Program-made: the position numbers and the translations under genes
Part shown: piece after piece, positions 9,083 through 17,505 of the stretch
Numbering within the stretch: the stretch's first letter is position 1
Layout of the letters: each line of letters opens with the position of its first letter
Notes under the pieces: model-generated
Told to the model about the DNA's origin: nothing
Database searches by the model: none
Seen by the model: the letters and a program-made list of their open reading frames with translations, nothing else
Assembly: GCF_002895945.1 (NCBI RefSeq)
Contig: NZ_NPZB01000001.1
Coordinates: 1,193,501-1,257,500, forward strand
DNA length: 64,000 nt
Direction: 5' to 3'
Origin: Solilutibacter silvestris
GTDB lineage: Bacteria; Pseudomonadota; Gammaproteobacteria; Xanthomonadales; Xanthomonadaceae

Positions 9083-9345
9083 CCCTGCGGCGGTCCGGCC
9101 AGCGATCCCGCGTCCAATGCTTCGTCCGGCAGCAGCACCGGGATGCCGTCATCGATGCGATAGATGCGCTTGCCGTCGCGCGTCACCAGCGCCTCGCGCA
9201 GGGCGTCGGTCTGGCGGTGCTCGCCGAACTGCGCGCCGGACTGGCCGATGATGGCGTTCAGGGCTTTCAGGCGTTCGCCATCGAGCAGGGTCAGCGGCTG
9301 GCGGGTGACCGGGCAGGCCAGGATGTCGAGCAACTTCTTGTCCAT
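9079..9345 (-). CDS. Trm112-like protein
   Basis: The protein has 88 residues, starting MDKKLLDILACPVTRQPL and ending with YRIDDGIPVLLPDEA. This is the Trm112p-like/UPF0434 pattern, to which E. coli YcaR belongs. Only one cysteine remains in the first knuckle, so zinc binding looks lost, as in many family members. The start at 9345 removes an 81-residue unsupported extension that would run through the purE promoter region. It overlaps nadC by four bases and is divergent from purE. Confidence 0.88.
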   Translation of the reverse strand: MDKKLLDILACPVTRQPLTLLDGERLKALNAIIGQSGAQFGEHRQTDALREALVTRDGKRIYRIDDGIPVLLPDEALDAGSLAGPPQG

Positions 9346-9410
9346 GCGCTGGATTTGACGGAACTTGGCGGGAGAACCGATAGAATACGTCTTTACATGT
9401 GGAGACGGCG

Positions 9411-9917
9411 ATGAGCGGCGATCACCCGGCCCCCCTGGTGGGCATCGTGATGGGTTCGCGATCCGACTGGGAGACCATGCTGCATGCGGCTGAAAAGCTG
9501 CAGGCGCTGGGAATTCCGCACGAAGCGCGGGTGGTGTCGGCGCATCGCACGCCCGACGTCTTGTTCGACTACGCCGAAACCGCGGCATCGCGTGGTCTAC
9601 GCGTGATCATCGCCGGCGCCGGTGGCGCCGCGCACTTGCCGGGCATGCTGGCGGCCAAGACCGCAGTGCCGATCCTCGGCGTGCCGGTGCAATCGAAGGC
9701 GTTGAGCGGTCTCGACTCGTTGCTGTCGATCGTGCAGATGCCGGCCGGCATTCCCGTCGCGACCTTTGCCATCGGTCATGCCGGCGCGGCCAATGCCGCG
9801 TTGTTCGCGGCGGCGATGCTGGCGACCACCGATGCCGCCATCGCCGAAAAACTCGTCGCGTTCCGCAAGAAGCAGACCGACGACGTGATGGCGACCGCCG
9901 ACCCGCGCACCGCATGA
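9411..9917 (+). CDS. purE: 5-(carboxyamino)imidazole ribonucleotide mutase
   Basis: The 168-residue class I PurE moves the carboxyl group of N5-CAIR to carbon 4 to give CAIR in purine synthesis. The signature [13 protein letters not shown] is followed by VVSAHRTP, and [11 protein letters not shown] and [22 protein letters not shown] line the active site in the family. ATG at 9411 has GGAGACGGCG before it; an in-frame ATG four codons upstream lacks this spacing. purK follows after 13 bases. TAGAAT at 9381-9386 may be the -10 element. Confidence 0.97.
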   Translation: MSGDHPAPLVGIVMGSRSDWETMLHAAEKLQALGIPHEARVVSAHRTPDVLFDYAETAASRGLRVIIAGAGGAAHLPGMLAAKTAVPILGVPVQSKALSGLDSLLSIVQMPAGIPVATFAIGHAGAANAALFAAAMLATTDAAIAEKLVAFRKKQTDDVMATADPRTA

Positions 9918-9930
9918 CCACGGCGTACCT

Positions 9931-11079
9931 ATGACAAGCATTGGCATCCTCGGCGGCGGCCAACTCGCGCGCATGATGGCCTTGGCCGGCGCGCCGCTCG
10001 GCCTGCGTTTCCTGGTGCTCGACAGTGTCGCCGATGCCTGCGCAGGGCAGTTCGCGCCGATGGTGGTCGGCGATTACACCGATGAAGCCGCGCTGGCCGA
10101 ATTCGCTTCGCGCATCGACATCGCCACCTTCGATTTCGAGAACGTGCCGGCGCAGTCGGCGCAGTGGCTGACCGATCGCGTGCCGGTGTTCCCGAATCCG
10201 CGCGCGCTCGCATTGACACAGGATCGACTCGCCGAGAAAACCCTGTTCCGCGAACTCGGCATCCCGGTGCCGGAGTTCGCTGACGTGGCGGATCGCGCAG
10301 CGCTCACGGCCGCAGTGAAAACGATCGGCGTGCCGTGCATCCTCAAGACACGTCGCCTCGGCTACGACGGCAAGGGTCAGTTCCGCTTGCGCGATGATCG
10401 CCCGGAAACGCTCGATGCCGCATGGGCCGCGCTCGGCGCGCAGGCCGACCGCACCGGGTTGATTCTCGAAGCCTTCGTGCCGTTTGAAGCCGAAGCATCG
10501 GTGGTGGCAGTGCGTGGACGCGATGGCGAATTCCGCGCGTGGCCGCTCACCCGCAACTGGCATGTCGATGGCGTGCTGTCGGCCAGCCTCGCGCCGGCGA
10601 TGTTTCCTGCGGATATCGAAACGCTGGCGGTGGCGCATGCGCGCACGCTGGCGGAAGCACTCGATTACGTCGGCGTGTTCGCGTTGGAGTTGTTCGTGCG
10701 CGACGGCAAGCTGATGGCCAACGAGATCGCGCCACGCGTGCACAACTCCGGCCACTGGACCATCGAAGGCGCGGAAACCTCGCAATTCCAGAACCATCTG
10801 CGCGCGATCCTTGGCTTGCCGCTCGGCAGCACGCGCATGGTCGGCCACGCCAGCATGCTCAACTGGATCGGCGCGTTGCCCGATGCCAAACCGGTACTGG
10901 CCGAAGCCGGTGGCCACTGGCACGACTACGGCAAGGAATCACGCGCGGGTCGCAAGGTCGGGCATGCCACCTTGCGTGAGGATTCAGCGCAGGCGTTGGC
11001 GGATGCGTTGCAACGCGTGGGCGTGGCGATGCGGCGTGAAGAGCAGGTTGCGCCGGTAATCGAGGCGTTGAAGCGCTGA
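9931..11079 (+). CDS. purK: N5-carboxyaminoimidazole ribonucleotide synthase
   Basis: The 382-residue ATP-grasp enzyme makes N5-CAIR from AIR, ATP and bicarbonate, the substrate for PurE encoded just upstream. The N-terminal GILGGGQLARMM motif binds AIR by family analogy. The central ATP-grasp region includes KTRRLGYDGKGQ and ILEAFVPFEAEASVV, and NEIAPRVHNSGHWTIEG is the metal-binding and AIR-binding segment. Length and domain order are standard. It converges with a small membrane protein gene with 36 bases between stops. Confidence 0.97.
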   Translation: MTSIGILGGGQLARMMALAGAPLGLRFLVLDSVADACAGQFAPMVVGDYTDEAALAEFASRIDIATFDFENVPAQSAQWLTDRVPVFPNPRALALTQDRLAEKTLFRELGIPVPEFADVADRAALTAAVKTIGVPCILKTRRLGYDGKGQFRLRDDRPETLDAAWAALGAQADRTGLILEAFVPFEAEASVVAVRGRDGEFRAWPLTRNWHVDGVLSASLAPAMFPADIETLAVAHARTLAEALDYVGVFALELFVRDGKLMANEIAPRVHNSGHWTIEGAETSQFQNHLRAILGLPLGSTRMVGHASMLNWIGALPDAKPVLAEAGGHWHDYGKESRAGRKVGHATLREDSAQALADALQRVGVAMRREEQVAPVIEALKR

Positions 11080-11115
11080 GATCGGTGGCTTGCGTCACGC
11101 TGCTTTGGCGCAACG

Positions 11116-11619
11116 TCACACCTGCGGCGGATGCTCGCCTAGCTCACGCATGCGCAGGATCAACCCGATGCTGTAGACCAGCGTGTAGGCGATCAGTGCG
11201 GCAGCGATCGCCATCGTCAGCACGCTGGGTTGCTGCTGTGCACCCGTCATCCCGCCGCCTTGGGTGAAACGCCAGACCAAGCGTCCGGCCAGCGCCAGTG
11301 TCAGGAATCCGCCCACCCAGGGATTGGGGATGTAGGTGCGCACGCCAGCGCGCCATTCGGCGTGGGTATGACGCAGGCCGATCCAGCCGAGCAACACACC
11401 GGCCGCAAGTCCACCCGCCATCGGCGCTGCCGCATGTGGAACGAAGACTGCGGCGAAAGTGAGCATCACCGCCACCAGCGAAATCAGCGCGAGCCGAATG
11501 TACGTGCGCTTCGGTGTCCATGCCTGCGGCCCGAAGTTGCGGCGCACGCGGCGAAAGAACATCCACGCGATGAACACAGGCATGGCATAGGGCAACAATT
11601 GGTTCGGCGTGAATGTCAA
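11116..11619 (-). CDS. Integral membrane protein, possibly DUF1453/CcdC-like
   Basis: The protein has 167 residues and four to five predicted membrane helices (starting LPYAMPVFIAWMFF, then LALISLVAVMLTFAAVFVP). A conserved-looking central segment reads RTYIPNPWVGGF. The topology and the motif resemble DUF1453/CcdC-like proteins, but I cannot confirm the family. No enzymatic residues stand out. It lies downstream of sodB on the same strand, separated by a strong hairpin, so it may be a separate transcript. Confidence 0.7.
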   Translation of the reverse strand: MTFTPNQLLPYAMPVFIAWMFFRRVRRNFGPQAWTPKRTYIRLALISLVAVMLTFAAVFVPHAAAPMAGGLAAGVLLGWIGLRHTHAEWRAGVRTYIPNPWVGGFLTLALAGRLVWRFTQGGGMTGAQQQPSVLTMAIAAALIAYTLVYSIGLILRMRELGEHPPQV

Positions 11620-11638
11620 GGCGTTGCCTGCATGGAAT

Positions 11639-11661
11639 GATGGCCGGGAAGCCCGGCCATC
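11639..11661 (-). terminator. Hairpin downstream of sodB
   Basis: GATGGCCGGG (11639-11648) and CCCGGCCATC (11652-11661) form a perfect ten-base-pair stem with a three-base loop, 26 bases after the sodB stop. Only a short T-run follows on the minus strand. The same stem arms recur in the terminator at 17425. Confidence 0.6.
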
Positions 11662-11687
11662 GTGGCATCATCAAATGAATCGCGCGC

Positions 11688-12266
11688 TTACTTCATGTTG
11701 CCGGCGACGAAGTCCCAGTTCACCACGTTCCAGAACTGCGTGACATACATCGGGCGCTGGTTCTGGTAATCGAGATAGTAGGCGTGTTCCCACACGTCGC
11801 AGGTCATCAGCGCGGTATCTTCGCCGGTCAGCGGCGTTGCGGCGTTGGACGTGCTGACCAGTGCCAGCGAACCATCCTTGCGTTGCACCAGCCATGCCCA
11901 GCCGGAACCGAAGGTGCCGACCGCGGTCTTGGCGAATTCTTCCTTGAACGCGTCGAAACTGCCGAACGCCTTGTTGATGGCATCGGCCAGCTTGCCGCTG
12001 GGTTCGCCGCCGCCATTCTGCTTCATGCAGTTCCAGTAGAAGGTGTGATTCCACACCTGCGCGGCGTTGTTGAACATGCCGCCCTGGGACTTCTTCACGA
12101 TGTCCACCAGGTCCATGTTCTCGAACTCGGTGCCGGCGATCAGCTTGTTGAGATTGGTCACGTAGGCCTGGTGATGCTTGCCGTAGTGGTAATCGAGGGT
12201 TTCGCCGGAAATGTACGGTTCCAGTGCGGTGCGGTCGTAGGGGAGGGCGGGCAATTCAATGGCCAT
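11688..12266 (-). CDS. sodB: Superoxide dismutase, iron type
   Basis: The 192-residue enzyme converts superoxide to oxygen and hydrogen peroxide in the cytoplasm. Metal ligands are H27 in [12 protein letters not shown], the histidine in WNHTFYW, and the aspartate and histidine of [13 protein letters not shown]. The FYWNCM and TFGSGWAWL segments favour the Fe group over Mn, but this is only a sequence guess. The start at 12266 is preceded by GAGG and gives the usual [10 protein letters not shown] terminus; the longer frame from 12350 would cover the shared promoter region. It is divergent from grxD across an 83-base gap holding an inverted repeat. Confidence 0.97.
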   Translation of the reverse strand: MAIELPALPYDRTALEPYISGETLDYHYGKHHQAYVTNLNKLIAGTEFENMDLVDIVKKSQGGMFNNAAQVWNHTFYWNCMKQNGGGEPSGKLADAINKAFGSFDAFKEEFAKTAVGTFGSGWAWLVQRKDGSLALVSTSNAATPLTGEDTALMTCDVWEHAYYLDYQNQRPMYVTQFWNVVNWDFVAGNMK

Positions 12267-12287
12267 GGGGGAACCTCGGTCAGGCGG

Positions 12288-12303
12288 TAGAATGTGCATT
12301 CTA
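12288..12303. promoter_or_regulatory. Inverted repeat between sodB and grxD
   Basis: TAGAATGTGCATTCTA is an inverted repeat with seven-base arms around TG. Each arm contains TAGAAT reading outward, so it could supply the -10 elements of both divergent genes and also be an operator. The regulator is unknown. Confidence 0.45.
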
Positions 12304-12349
12304 ACGGGCCGACAGCTGCGTGGCCCGTCATGCATCGGAGACACATCCA

Positions 12350-12670
12350 ATGTCCGTCATGGACCGCATCAAGGCCGACGTCGAAGGCCACCCCATCGTC
12401 CTGTACATGAAGGGAACGCCGCAGTTCCCGATGTGCGGGTTCTCCAGCCGCGCCGTCCAGGCCCTCAAAAGTGCCGGCGCCGGCGAACTGTTCACCGTCA
12501 ACGTGCTGGAAGATCCGGAAGTGCGCGCCAATCTGCCGCGCTATTCCAACTGGCCGACCTTCCCGCAGCTCTTCATCAATGGCGAGTTGATCGGCGGCTG
12601 CGACATCGTCAGCGAACTGCATGAATCGGGCGAACTGGCCCGGATTGTTTCGGAAGCCGGCAAGGCGTGA
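12350..12670 (+). CDS. grxD: Monothiol glutaredoxin, Grx4 type
   Basis: The protein has 106 residues. The monothiol CGFS motif is at C29, with KGTP upstream and the glutathione-binding segments [19 protein letters not shown] downstream. CGFS glutaredoxins carry a bridging 2Fe-2S cluster with glutathione and work in iron-sulfur transfer, not in disulfide reduction. ATG at 12350 follows CGGAGACACATCC. The stop overlaps the GTG start of the next gene. It is divergent from sodB, an arrangement consistent with a shared response to oxidants or iron. Confidence 0.96.
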   Translation: MSVMDRIKADVEGHPIVLYMKGTPQFPMCGFSSRAVQALKSAGAGELFTVNVLEDPEVRANLPRYSNWPTFPQLFINGELIGGCDIVSELHESGELARIVSEAGKA

Positions 12671-13395
12671 GCGAAGCGCGTCGCCTCCACGGGCGCGTGG
12701 TTCTCGTGACTGGTGCCACCGGTGGCCTCGGTCGCGAGGCCGCGCTGGCCTGCGCGCGCGACGGCGCGACGGTGGTGATCCTCGGGCGCAAACTGGCCAA
12801 GCTGCATCGCGTCCACGATGCCATCGCCGCGGAAGGCGGCGAGGTGGCGATCTATCCGCTGGATCTTGAAGGCGCCAGCCCGGACGATCACCTCGAACTG
12901 GCCGACAAGCTCGCCAGCGAGTTCGGTCGTCTCGATGGCTTGCTGCATTGCGCTGCGCATTTCAAGGCGCTGGCGCCGTTCCAGCACAGCGATCCCGCCG
13001 ACATCGCCCGCACGCTGCACGTCAATGCCACCGCGCCGACCTGGCTGACCATGGCCTGCCTGCCGGTGATGGAAAAAGCGGGCGACGCCGCTGTGGTGTT
13101 CGTGGTCGATGCACCGGAACGCTGCGAACGTCCGTTCTGGGGCGGCTATGGCCTGGCGAATACGGCTCGGCGTGCTTTGGTGCCGATGCTGGCTGGCGAA
13201 TTCGTGGCGGAATCGAACGTCCGCATCCATGGCCTGCAACCGGGGCCGATGAAAACCGACCTGCGCGGCCGTGCCTGGATGGAAGACTTTGACCCGATGG
13301 TGCGTCCGCCATCCGCGTATGCATCCGCCTGCGTTGACCTGTTGTCTCCCGCAGGGCGTCCCTTCGCCGGACAGATCCAGGCAGTGCAGGCATGA
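12667..13395 (+). CDS. Short-chain dehydrogenase with altered catalytic triad
   Basis: The protein has 242 residues with a Rossmann fold: TGATGGLG near residue 15 binds the dinucleotide, and LGRK at the end of the second strand suggests NADP. In the usual S-x12-Y-x3-K motif the tyrosine is present (Y161), but the serine position is D148 and the lysine position is N165. The NAG motif is also changed (LLHCAAH). Normal reductase activity is therefore doubtful. Overall layout resembles YciK-like proteins. The GTG start at 12667 overlaps the grxD stop, and the gene overlaps marC by four bases, so all three are probably translated together. Confidence 0.85.
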   Translation: MSEARRLHGRVVLVTGATGGLGREAALACARDGATVVILGRKLAKLHRVHDAIAAEGGEVAIYPLDLEGASPDDHLELADKLASEFGRLDGLLHCAAHFKALAPFQHSDPADIARTLHVNATAPTWLTMACLPVMEKAGDAAVVFVVDAPERCERPFWGGYGLANTARRALVPMLAGEFVAESNVRIHGLQPGPMKTDLRGRAWMEDFDPMVRPPSAYASACVDLLSPAGRPFAGQIQAVQA

Positions 13396-13988
13396 CCCTC
13401 GCATCCGCCACTTTGATGCTGTTCCTGATCCTCGATCCGCTCGGCAATGTCCCGGTGGTGCTGGGCCTACTGCGGCCGCTGCCGAACGAGCGCCGCCGCG
13501 TGATCCTGGTCCGCGAGCTGCTGATCGCGCTGGGCGTGCTGATGGTATTCCTGTGGATGGGGCCGGCAGTGCTGCGGCTGATGCACCTCGACCAGCAGGC
13601 GGTATCGATCGCCGGCGGCATCATCCTGTTCCTGATCGGCATCCGCATGATCTTTCCGGTTCCGGAAGGGATCATGGGCGAACTGCCGGAAGGTGAACCG
13701 TTCATCGTTCCCATCGCCGTGCCGATGGTGGCTGGCCCCTCGGGCATGGCCGCGGTGATGCTGCTCAGTACCCAGACACCCCATCAGGAGCTGCGCTGGA
13801 GCCTGGCTCTTTTGCTGGCCTGGGCTGGAACATCCGTCATCCTGCTGTCATCCACCCTTCTTTATCGCCTGTTGGGGATGCGGGTGTTGACCGCCGTGGA
13901 GCGCCTGATGGGCATGCTGCTGGTGGCCATTTCCGTGCAAATGTGCCTGGACGGCGTGCGCCTGTATCTGGGAACCGCCGGCGGCTGA
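13392..13988 (+). CDS. MarC/YhgN family integral membrane protein
   Basis: The protein has 198 residues with six predicted membrane helices. The N-terminal LILDPLGNVPVVL and the central IPIAVPMVAGPSGMAAVM-like segment are the duplicated MarC motifs (DPxGNxP and PxxxGPG). The biochemical function of the family is not established; the old link to multiple antibiotic resistance was not upheld. It starts inside the stop of the SDR gene (ATGA), so it belongs to the grxD-SDR-marC unit. The next gene is 173 bases away. Confidence 0.9.
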   Translation: MTLASATLMLFLILDPLGNVPVVLGLLRPLPNERRRVILVRELLIALGVLMVFLWMGPAVLRLMHLDQQAVSIAGGIILFLIGIRMIFPVPEGIMGELPEGEPFIVPIAVPMVAGPSGMAAVMLLSTQTPHQELRWSLALLLAWAGTSVILLSSTLLYRLLGMRVLTAVERLMGMLLVAISVQMCLDGVRLYLGTAGG

Positions 13989-14022
13989 TCCTGTGCGCGG
14001 CGTCAGGTATTGCGCAAGCGGT

Positions 14023-14038
14023 TGACACAACACTGTCA
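14023..14038. promoter_or_regulatory. Inverted repeat upstream of the first TonB receptor
   Basis: TGACA-N6-TGTCA lies 124 bases before the receptor ATG, and TTGACA within it (14022-14027) could double as a -35 box. The TGACA/TGTCA arms resemble operators of LacI-family regulators found before TonB receptors in related bacteria. No matching regulator gene is in the window. Confidence 0.35.
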
Positions 14039-14161
14039 CCTCGCCCCCCTAAGGTTTAATATTCGTTAACCCTGCCGTGGCGAGTGGGTAGTACCCGCGC
14101 GCGAACGGCAGCTGTGGCGTCCGTCCAACAATTCATGAATCGATTCCCAAGGGGGAACTGC

Positions 14162-17100
14162 ATGTCGTCTTCGAAGCTTCGGTTGTCCAAGCTGGCTCTC
14201 GGCCTGACTGTCGCGCTTGCCGCGGCGCCCGTGTTCGCGCAAAGCACCTCGTCCGGTATCGCCGGTCGCATCACCACTGACAATGGCCAGGCCGTTGCCG
14301 GTGCAGAAGTGACCATCACGCACGTCGAATCCGGCACCACCAGCCGCACGACCACCGACGCCAATGGCCGCTATGCCGCCAACGGCTTGCGCCCCGGTGG
14401 CCCGTATGTCGTGAAGGTGCATTCGGCGGCAGGGGACAAGGCCCAGAGCGACGTGTTCCTGACCCTGAACAATGTGGCCCAGGTGGACGAAACGGTGGGC
14501 GCGAGTGGCAATGACCTTGGTAAGGTCACTGTGACCGGCCGCGCCACTGCCGAGCTTTTCAACCCCGACAAGAAGGGGTTGAGCACCAACATCAGTGGTC
14601 GCCGCCTGGAAACCACGCCGTCCGGCAATCGTTCGCTTGATGACGTTGCGCGCCTCGATCCGCGCATCAACGTCACCGACCCCAGCGACGGCTCGATCTC
14701 CATGGCCGGCCTGCCGAACCGCTACAACAACATTTCCGTCGATGGCCTCGGTCAGGGCGACCCCTTCGGCCTGAATTCAAACGGCATGCCGTACACCGGT
14801 TCGCCGATTTCGCGCGATACCATCGCTGCGTACAACATCTCGACCACCGACTTTGACGTCGGCTCGGACACGGTCGGCGCCAACGTCAATGCCGTCACCA
14901 AGTCAGGCACCAACCAGTTCCATGGCTCGCTCTACGGCGCCTACAAGAATGCGAACAGCATGGTCGGCACCTATCCCAACGGTGGCGGCCACTACACCGG
15001 CTTCGGCAAGGACATGACCTACGGTTTCACCGTTGGCGGTCCGATCATCAAGGACCGGTTGTTCTTCTTCCTCGCAGCTGAAAAAGAAACCATCACCAAA
15101 CTCGGTACGCCGCCGAGCACCGGCTTGCAGGCCGGCAAGGTGACCCAGGCCGAAATCGATGCCGTGAGCCAGGCCGCGACCAAGTGGGGCCTGACCCCGG
15201 GCAACGTGGTTTCCAGCGGACAGGATCTGAACAACAAGCGCTACCTCGCCAAGATCGACTGGAACATCAGCGACAAGCATCGCGCCAGCCTGACCCTGCA
15301 GCGCACCAGCGAAACCAAGCCGACTCCGTACGACCAGAGCAGCAGCTCGGTCGTTTTCAGCAGCCATTGGTACAACGTCAATAGTTTGACCAAGAATGCT
15401 GCGCTGCAGTTGTTCAGTGACTGGACCAGCAATTTCAGTACCGAGGCCAAGGTCAGCTACCAGAAGTTCGACCAGATCGCCGGCAACGCCATCAACCAGC
15501 CGCACATCCAGGTGTTCACGCCGGAAGGCGGAACGATCTATCTGGGCGAAGATCAGTTCCGTCACGAAAACGAAATCCACACCAAGAAATGGACTGGCAG
15601 CCTGATCGGCACCTTGTTGCTGGGCAGCCACACCATCAAGGGCGGCTTCGACTATCAGCGCACCCAGGTGGGAGACCTGTTTGGTCGCCGCCTGCACGGC
15701 TTCTATGTGTTCAACACCGCGGCTGATTTCGCCAATGGCATCTACATGACCACGGGGTCCAACCAGGCGCAGCGGACTTATATCCCGGCTGGCGAATCGC
15801 TGGGCGACATCGCCGGTACCTGGACGTACTCGCAGCTCAGCCCGTTTATCCAGGACAGCTGGCAGGTCACCGACAAGTTCTCGCTGGTGTACGGCGTGCG
15901 CGTGAACCTGCCGAAGGCCGACCATGCCCCGCCGCTCAATCCGAACTATGCCGCGGTCACCGGCTTCCCGAACAACTCCACCTTGGGCAGCAAGAACAAG
16001 GTGGTCGAACCGCGCATCGGCTTCAACTACCTGATCAACAGCAAGAACCTGATGCAGTTGCGCGGTGGCGCGGGCATCTTCCAGACCGTTCCGCCGGTCG
16101 TGTGGATGACCAACCCCTACTTGAACAATGGTGTCACCAGCCTGATCACCGTGCCGGTGACGGCTCCGTTCGGCACCGTCGTGAATGACGTCAGCAACAA
16201 GCAGGCCGCCTCCAGCGTCAATCCGGTCGGCGCGCAAATCGATGCGATCACGCCGAACTTCAAGCTGCCGACCGCACTGAAGGCCAGCCTGGCATTCGAT
16301 GCCGCGCTGCCGATGGGCGGCCTGATCGGGTCGATCGAATACCAGTACATCAAGGCGCGCAACGCCATCCTGTACACGGAGCCGAATGTTGGCGTGCCGA
16401 GCACCAGATTCCTGATGCCTGACGGCCGCCAGTCGTACTGGAGCACGGCACTGGGAACTGGCGTCAACAACGGTCGCAACCCGGCGATCGCCTACAACTC
16501 CACCTTGCTGGGCAATACCAACAAGGGCGAATCGAATTCGCTGACACTGGCGTTGACCAAGCCGACCAACAAGTTCGGTTTCAGCGGCAATTTCAGCGCC
16601 ACGTTCACCCATGCCACCGAAGTCAACCCAGGCAACAGCTCGCAGGCGAACTCGAACTACCAGGTCGCGATGGTGAATCCGAACGAAAACATCGCGCCGC
16701 CGGCGGCGCGCGGCATCTCGCGTTCGATCAAGGCCACGGCGTCGTGGGAACACGCCTTCTTCGGTGACTACAAGACCAGCGTCTCGGCTTACTACAACGG
16801 CCGTACCGGTTCGCGCTATTCGTGGATCTATGGCAGCGGCAGCGGCATCCTCGGCGACGTCAACGGCGACAACCAGAGCGGTTACGACCTGGCCTACATT
16901 CCGAACGTGAATGATTCGCGCGTGGTGTACGTCAATGGCACCGGTGCAGGTGCTCCGGCAGCCACGGCGGCGCAGATCGCAGCGTTCCAGAACTACATCG
17001 ACCAGGATCCGTACCTGCACACGCATCGCGGCCAGATCGCTTCGCGCAACAGCTCGGTCACGCCATGGAGCAACCAGCTCGACCTCGGCATCCAGCAGGA

Positions 17101-17398
17101 GTTCCCGGGCTTCTTCAAGGGCAACAAGTCGGTCGTGCGGCTGGATGTCTCCAACTTTCTGAATCTGTTGAACAGGAACTGGGGCGTCACACAGGTCGTC
17201 AGCGCGTCAAATGGCTCTTTCAACGCCCGCCGCACGTTGGCTTACGTTTCCGGCTTCACGGCAACCGGTCAATACAAGTACGACCTGAGCAAGACGCCCG
17301 ATTCGCTGCAGACGTACTACCTCAACGGTACCTCCGGTGTCGCCACACGTCCGGTGTCGCTGTGGTCGGTCATGCTGACCGTGAAATACACCTTCTGA
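14162..17398 (+). CDS. TonB-dependent receptor, Oar-like, with carboxypeptidase-regulatory domain
   Basis: The protein has 1078 residues. A signal peptide ends at VFAQ. A carboxypeptidase-regulatory-like domain covers about residues 33-115 (GIAGRITTDNGQAVAGAEVTI). A plug domain follows (SLDDVARLDPRINVTD, then DVGSDTVGANVNAVTKSGTNQFHGSLYG), and the remainder is an outer-membrane beta-barrel ending in aromatic YTF. The plug and the KSGTNxFHGSLYG segment are typical of the Oar-like group, whose substrates are mostly unknown. ATG at 14162 follows AAGGGGGAACTGC; an upstream frame from 14084 lacks a signal peptide. A strong terminator follows the gene, so it is likely monocistronic. Confidence 0.93.
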   Translation: MSSSKLRLSKLALGLTVALAAAPVFAQSTSSGIAGRITTDNGQAVAGAEVTITHVESGTTSRTTTDANGRYAANGLRPGGPYVVKVHSAAGDKAQSDVFLTLNNVAQVDETVGASGNDLGKVTVTGRATAELFNPDKKGLSTNISGRRLETTPSGNRSLDDVARLDPRINVTDPSDGSISMAGLPNRYNNISVDGLGQGDPFGLNSNGMPYTGSPISRDTIAAYNISTTDFDVGSDTVGANVNAVTKSGTNQFHGSLYGAYKNANSMVGTYPNGGGHYTGFGKDMTYGFTVGGPIIKDRLFFFLAAEKETITKLGTPPSTGLQAGKVTQAEIDAVSQAATKWGLTPGNVVSSGQDLNNKRYLAKIDWNISDKHRASLTLQRTSETKPTPYDQSSSSVVFSSHWYNVNSLTKNAALQLFSDWTSNFSTEAKVSYQKFDQIAGNAINQPHIQVFTPEGGTIYLGEDQFRHENEIHTKKWTGSLIGTLLLGSHTIKGGFDYQRTQVGDLFGRRLHGFYVFNTAADFANGIYMTTGSNQAQRTYIPAGESLGDIAGTWTYSQLSPFIQDSWQVTDKFSLVYGVRVNLPKADHAPPLNPNYAAVTGFPNNSTLGSKNKVVEPRIGFNYLINSKNLMQLRGGAGIFQTVPPVVWMTNPYLNNGVTSLITVPVTAPFGTVVNDVSNKQAASSVNPVGAQIDAITPNFKLPTALKASLAFDAALPMGGLIGSIEYQYIKARNAILYTEPNVGVPSTRFLMPDGRQSYWSTALGTGVNNGRNPAIAYNSTLLGNTNKGESNSLTLALTKPTNKFGFSGNFSATFTHATEVNPGNSSQANSNYQVAMVNPNENIAPPAARGISRSIKATASWEHAFFGDYKTSVSAYYNGRTGSRYSWIYGSGSGILGDVNGDNQSGYDLAYIPNVNDSRVVYVNGTGAGAPAATAAQIAAFQNYIDQDPYLHTHRGQIASRNSSVTPWSNQLDLGIQQEFPGFFKGNKSVVRLDVSNFLNLLNRNWGVTQVVSASNGSFNARRTLAYVSGFTATGQYKYDLSKTPDSLQTYYLNGTSGVATRPVSLWSVMLTVKYTF

Positions 17399-17424
17399 TC
17401 CATCGCATCAGCAAGCATCACCAC

Positions 17425-17456
17425 GATGGCCGGGGCAACCCGGCCATCATTTTTTT
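17425..17456 (+). terminator. Rho-independent terminator of the TonB receptor gene
   Basis: A perfect ten-base-pair stem (GATGGCCGGG/CCCGGCCATC) capped by a GCAA tetraloop is followed by A and seven T. It starts 27 bases after the receptor stop codon. Confidence 0.92.
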
Positions 17457-17470
17457 GGAGAAGGGTGAAA

Positions 17471-17498
17471 TTGCTCCGGTCGCAAACGGCGCTAGAAT
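17471..17498 (+). promoter_or_regulatory. Putative promoter of ppnN
   Basis: TTGCTC (17471-17476) and TAGAAT (17493-17498) are 16 bases apart. The -10 element ends seven bases before the ATG at 17506, which would make the message leaderless or nearly so if that ATG is used. Confidence 0.5.
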
Positions 17499-17505
17499 CG
17501 GAGTC

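Noticed and set aside
14903-17026. A 707-codon antisense frame within the first TonB receptor
   Set aside because: It mirrors the codon phase of the receptor gene and has no recognisable domain or upstream signals.
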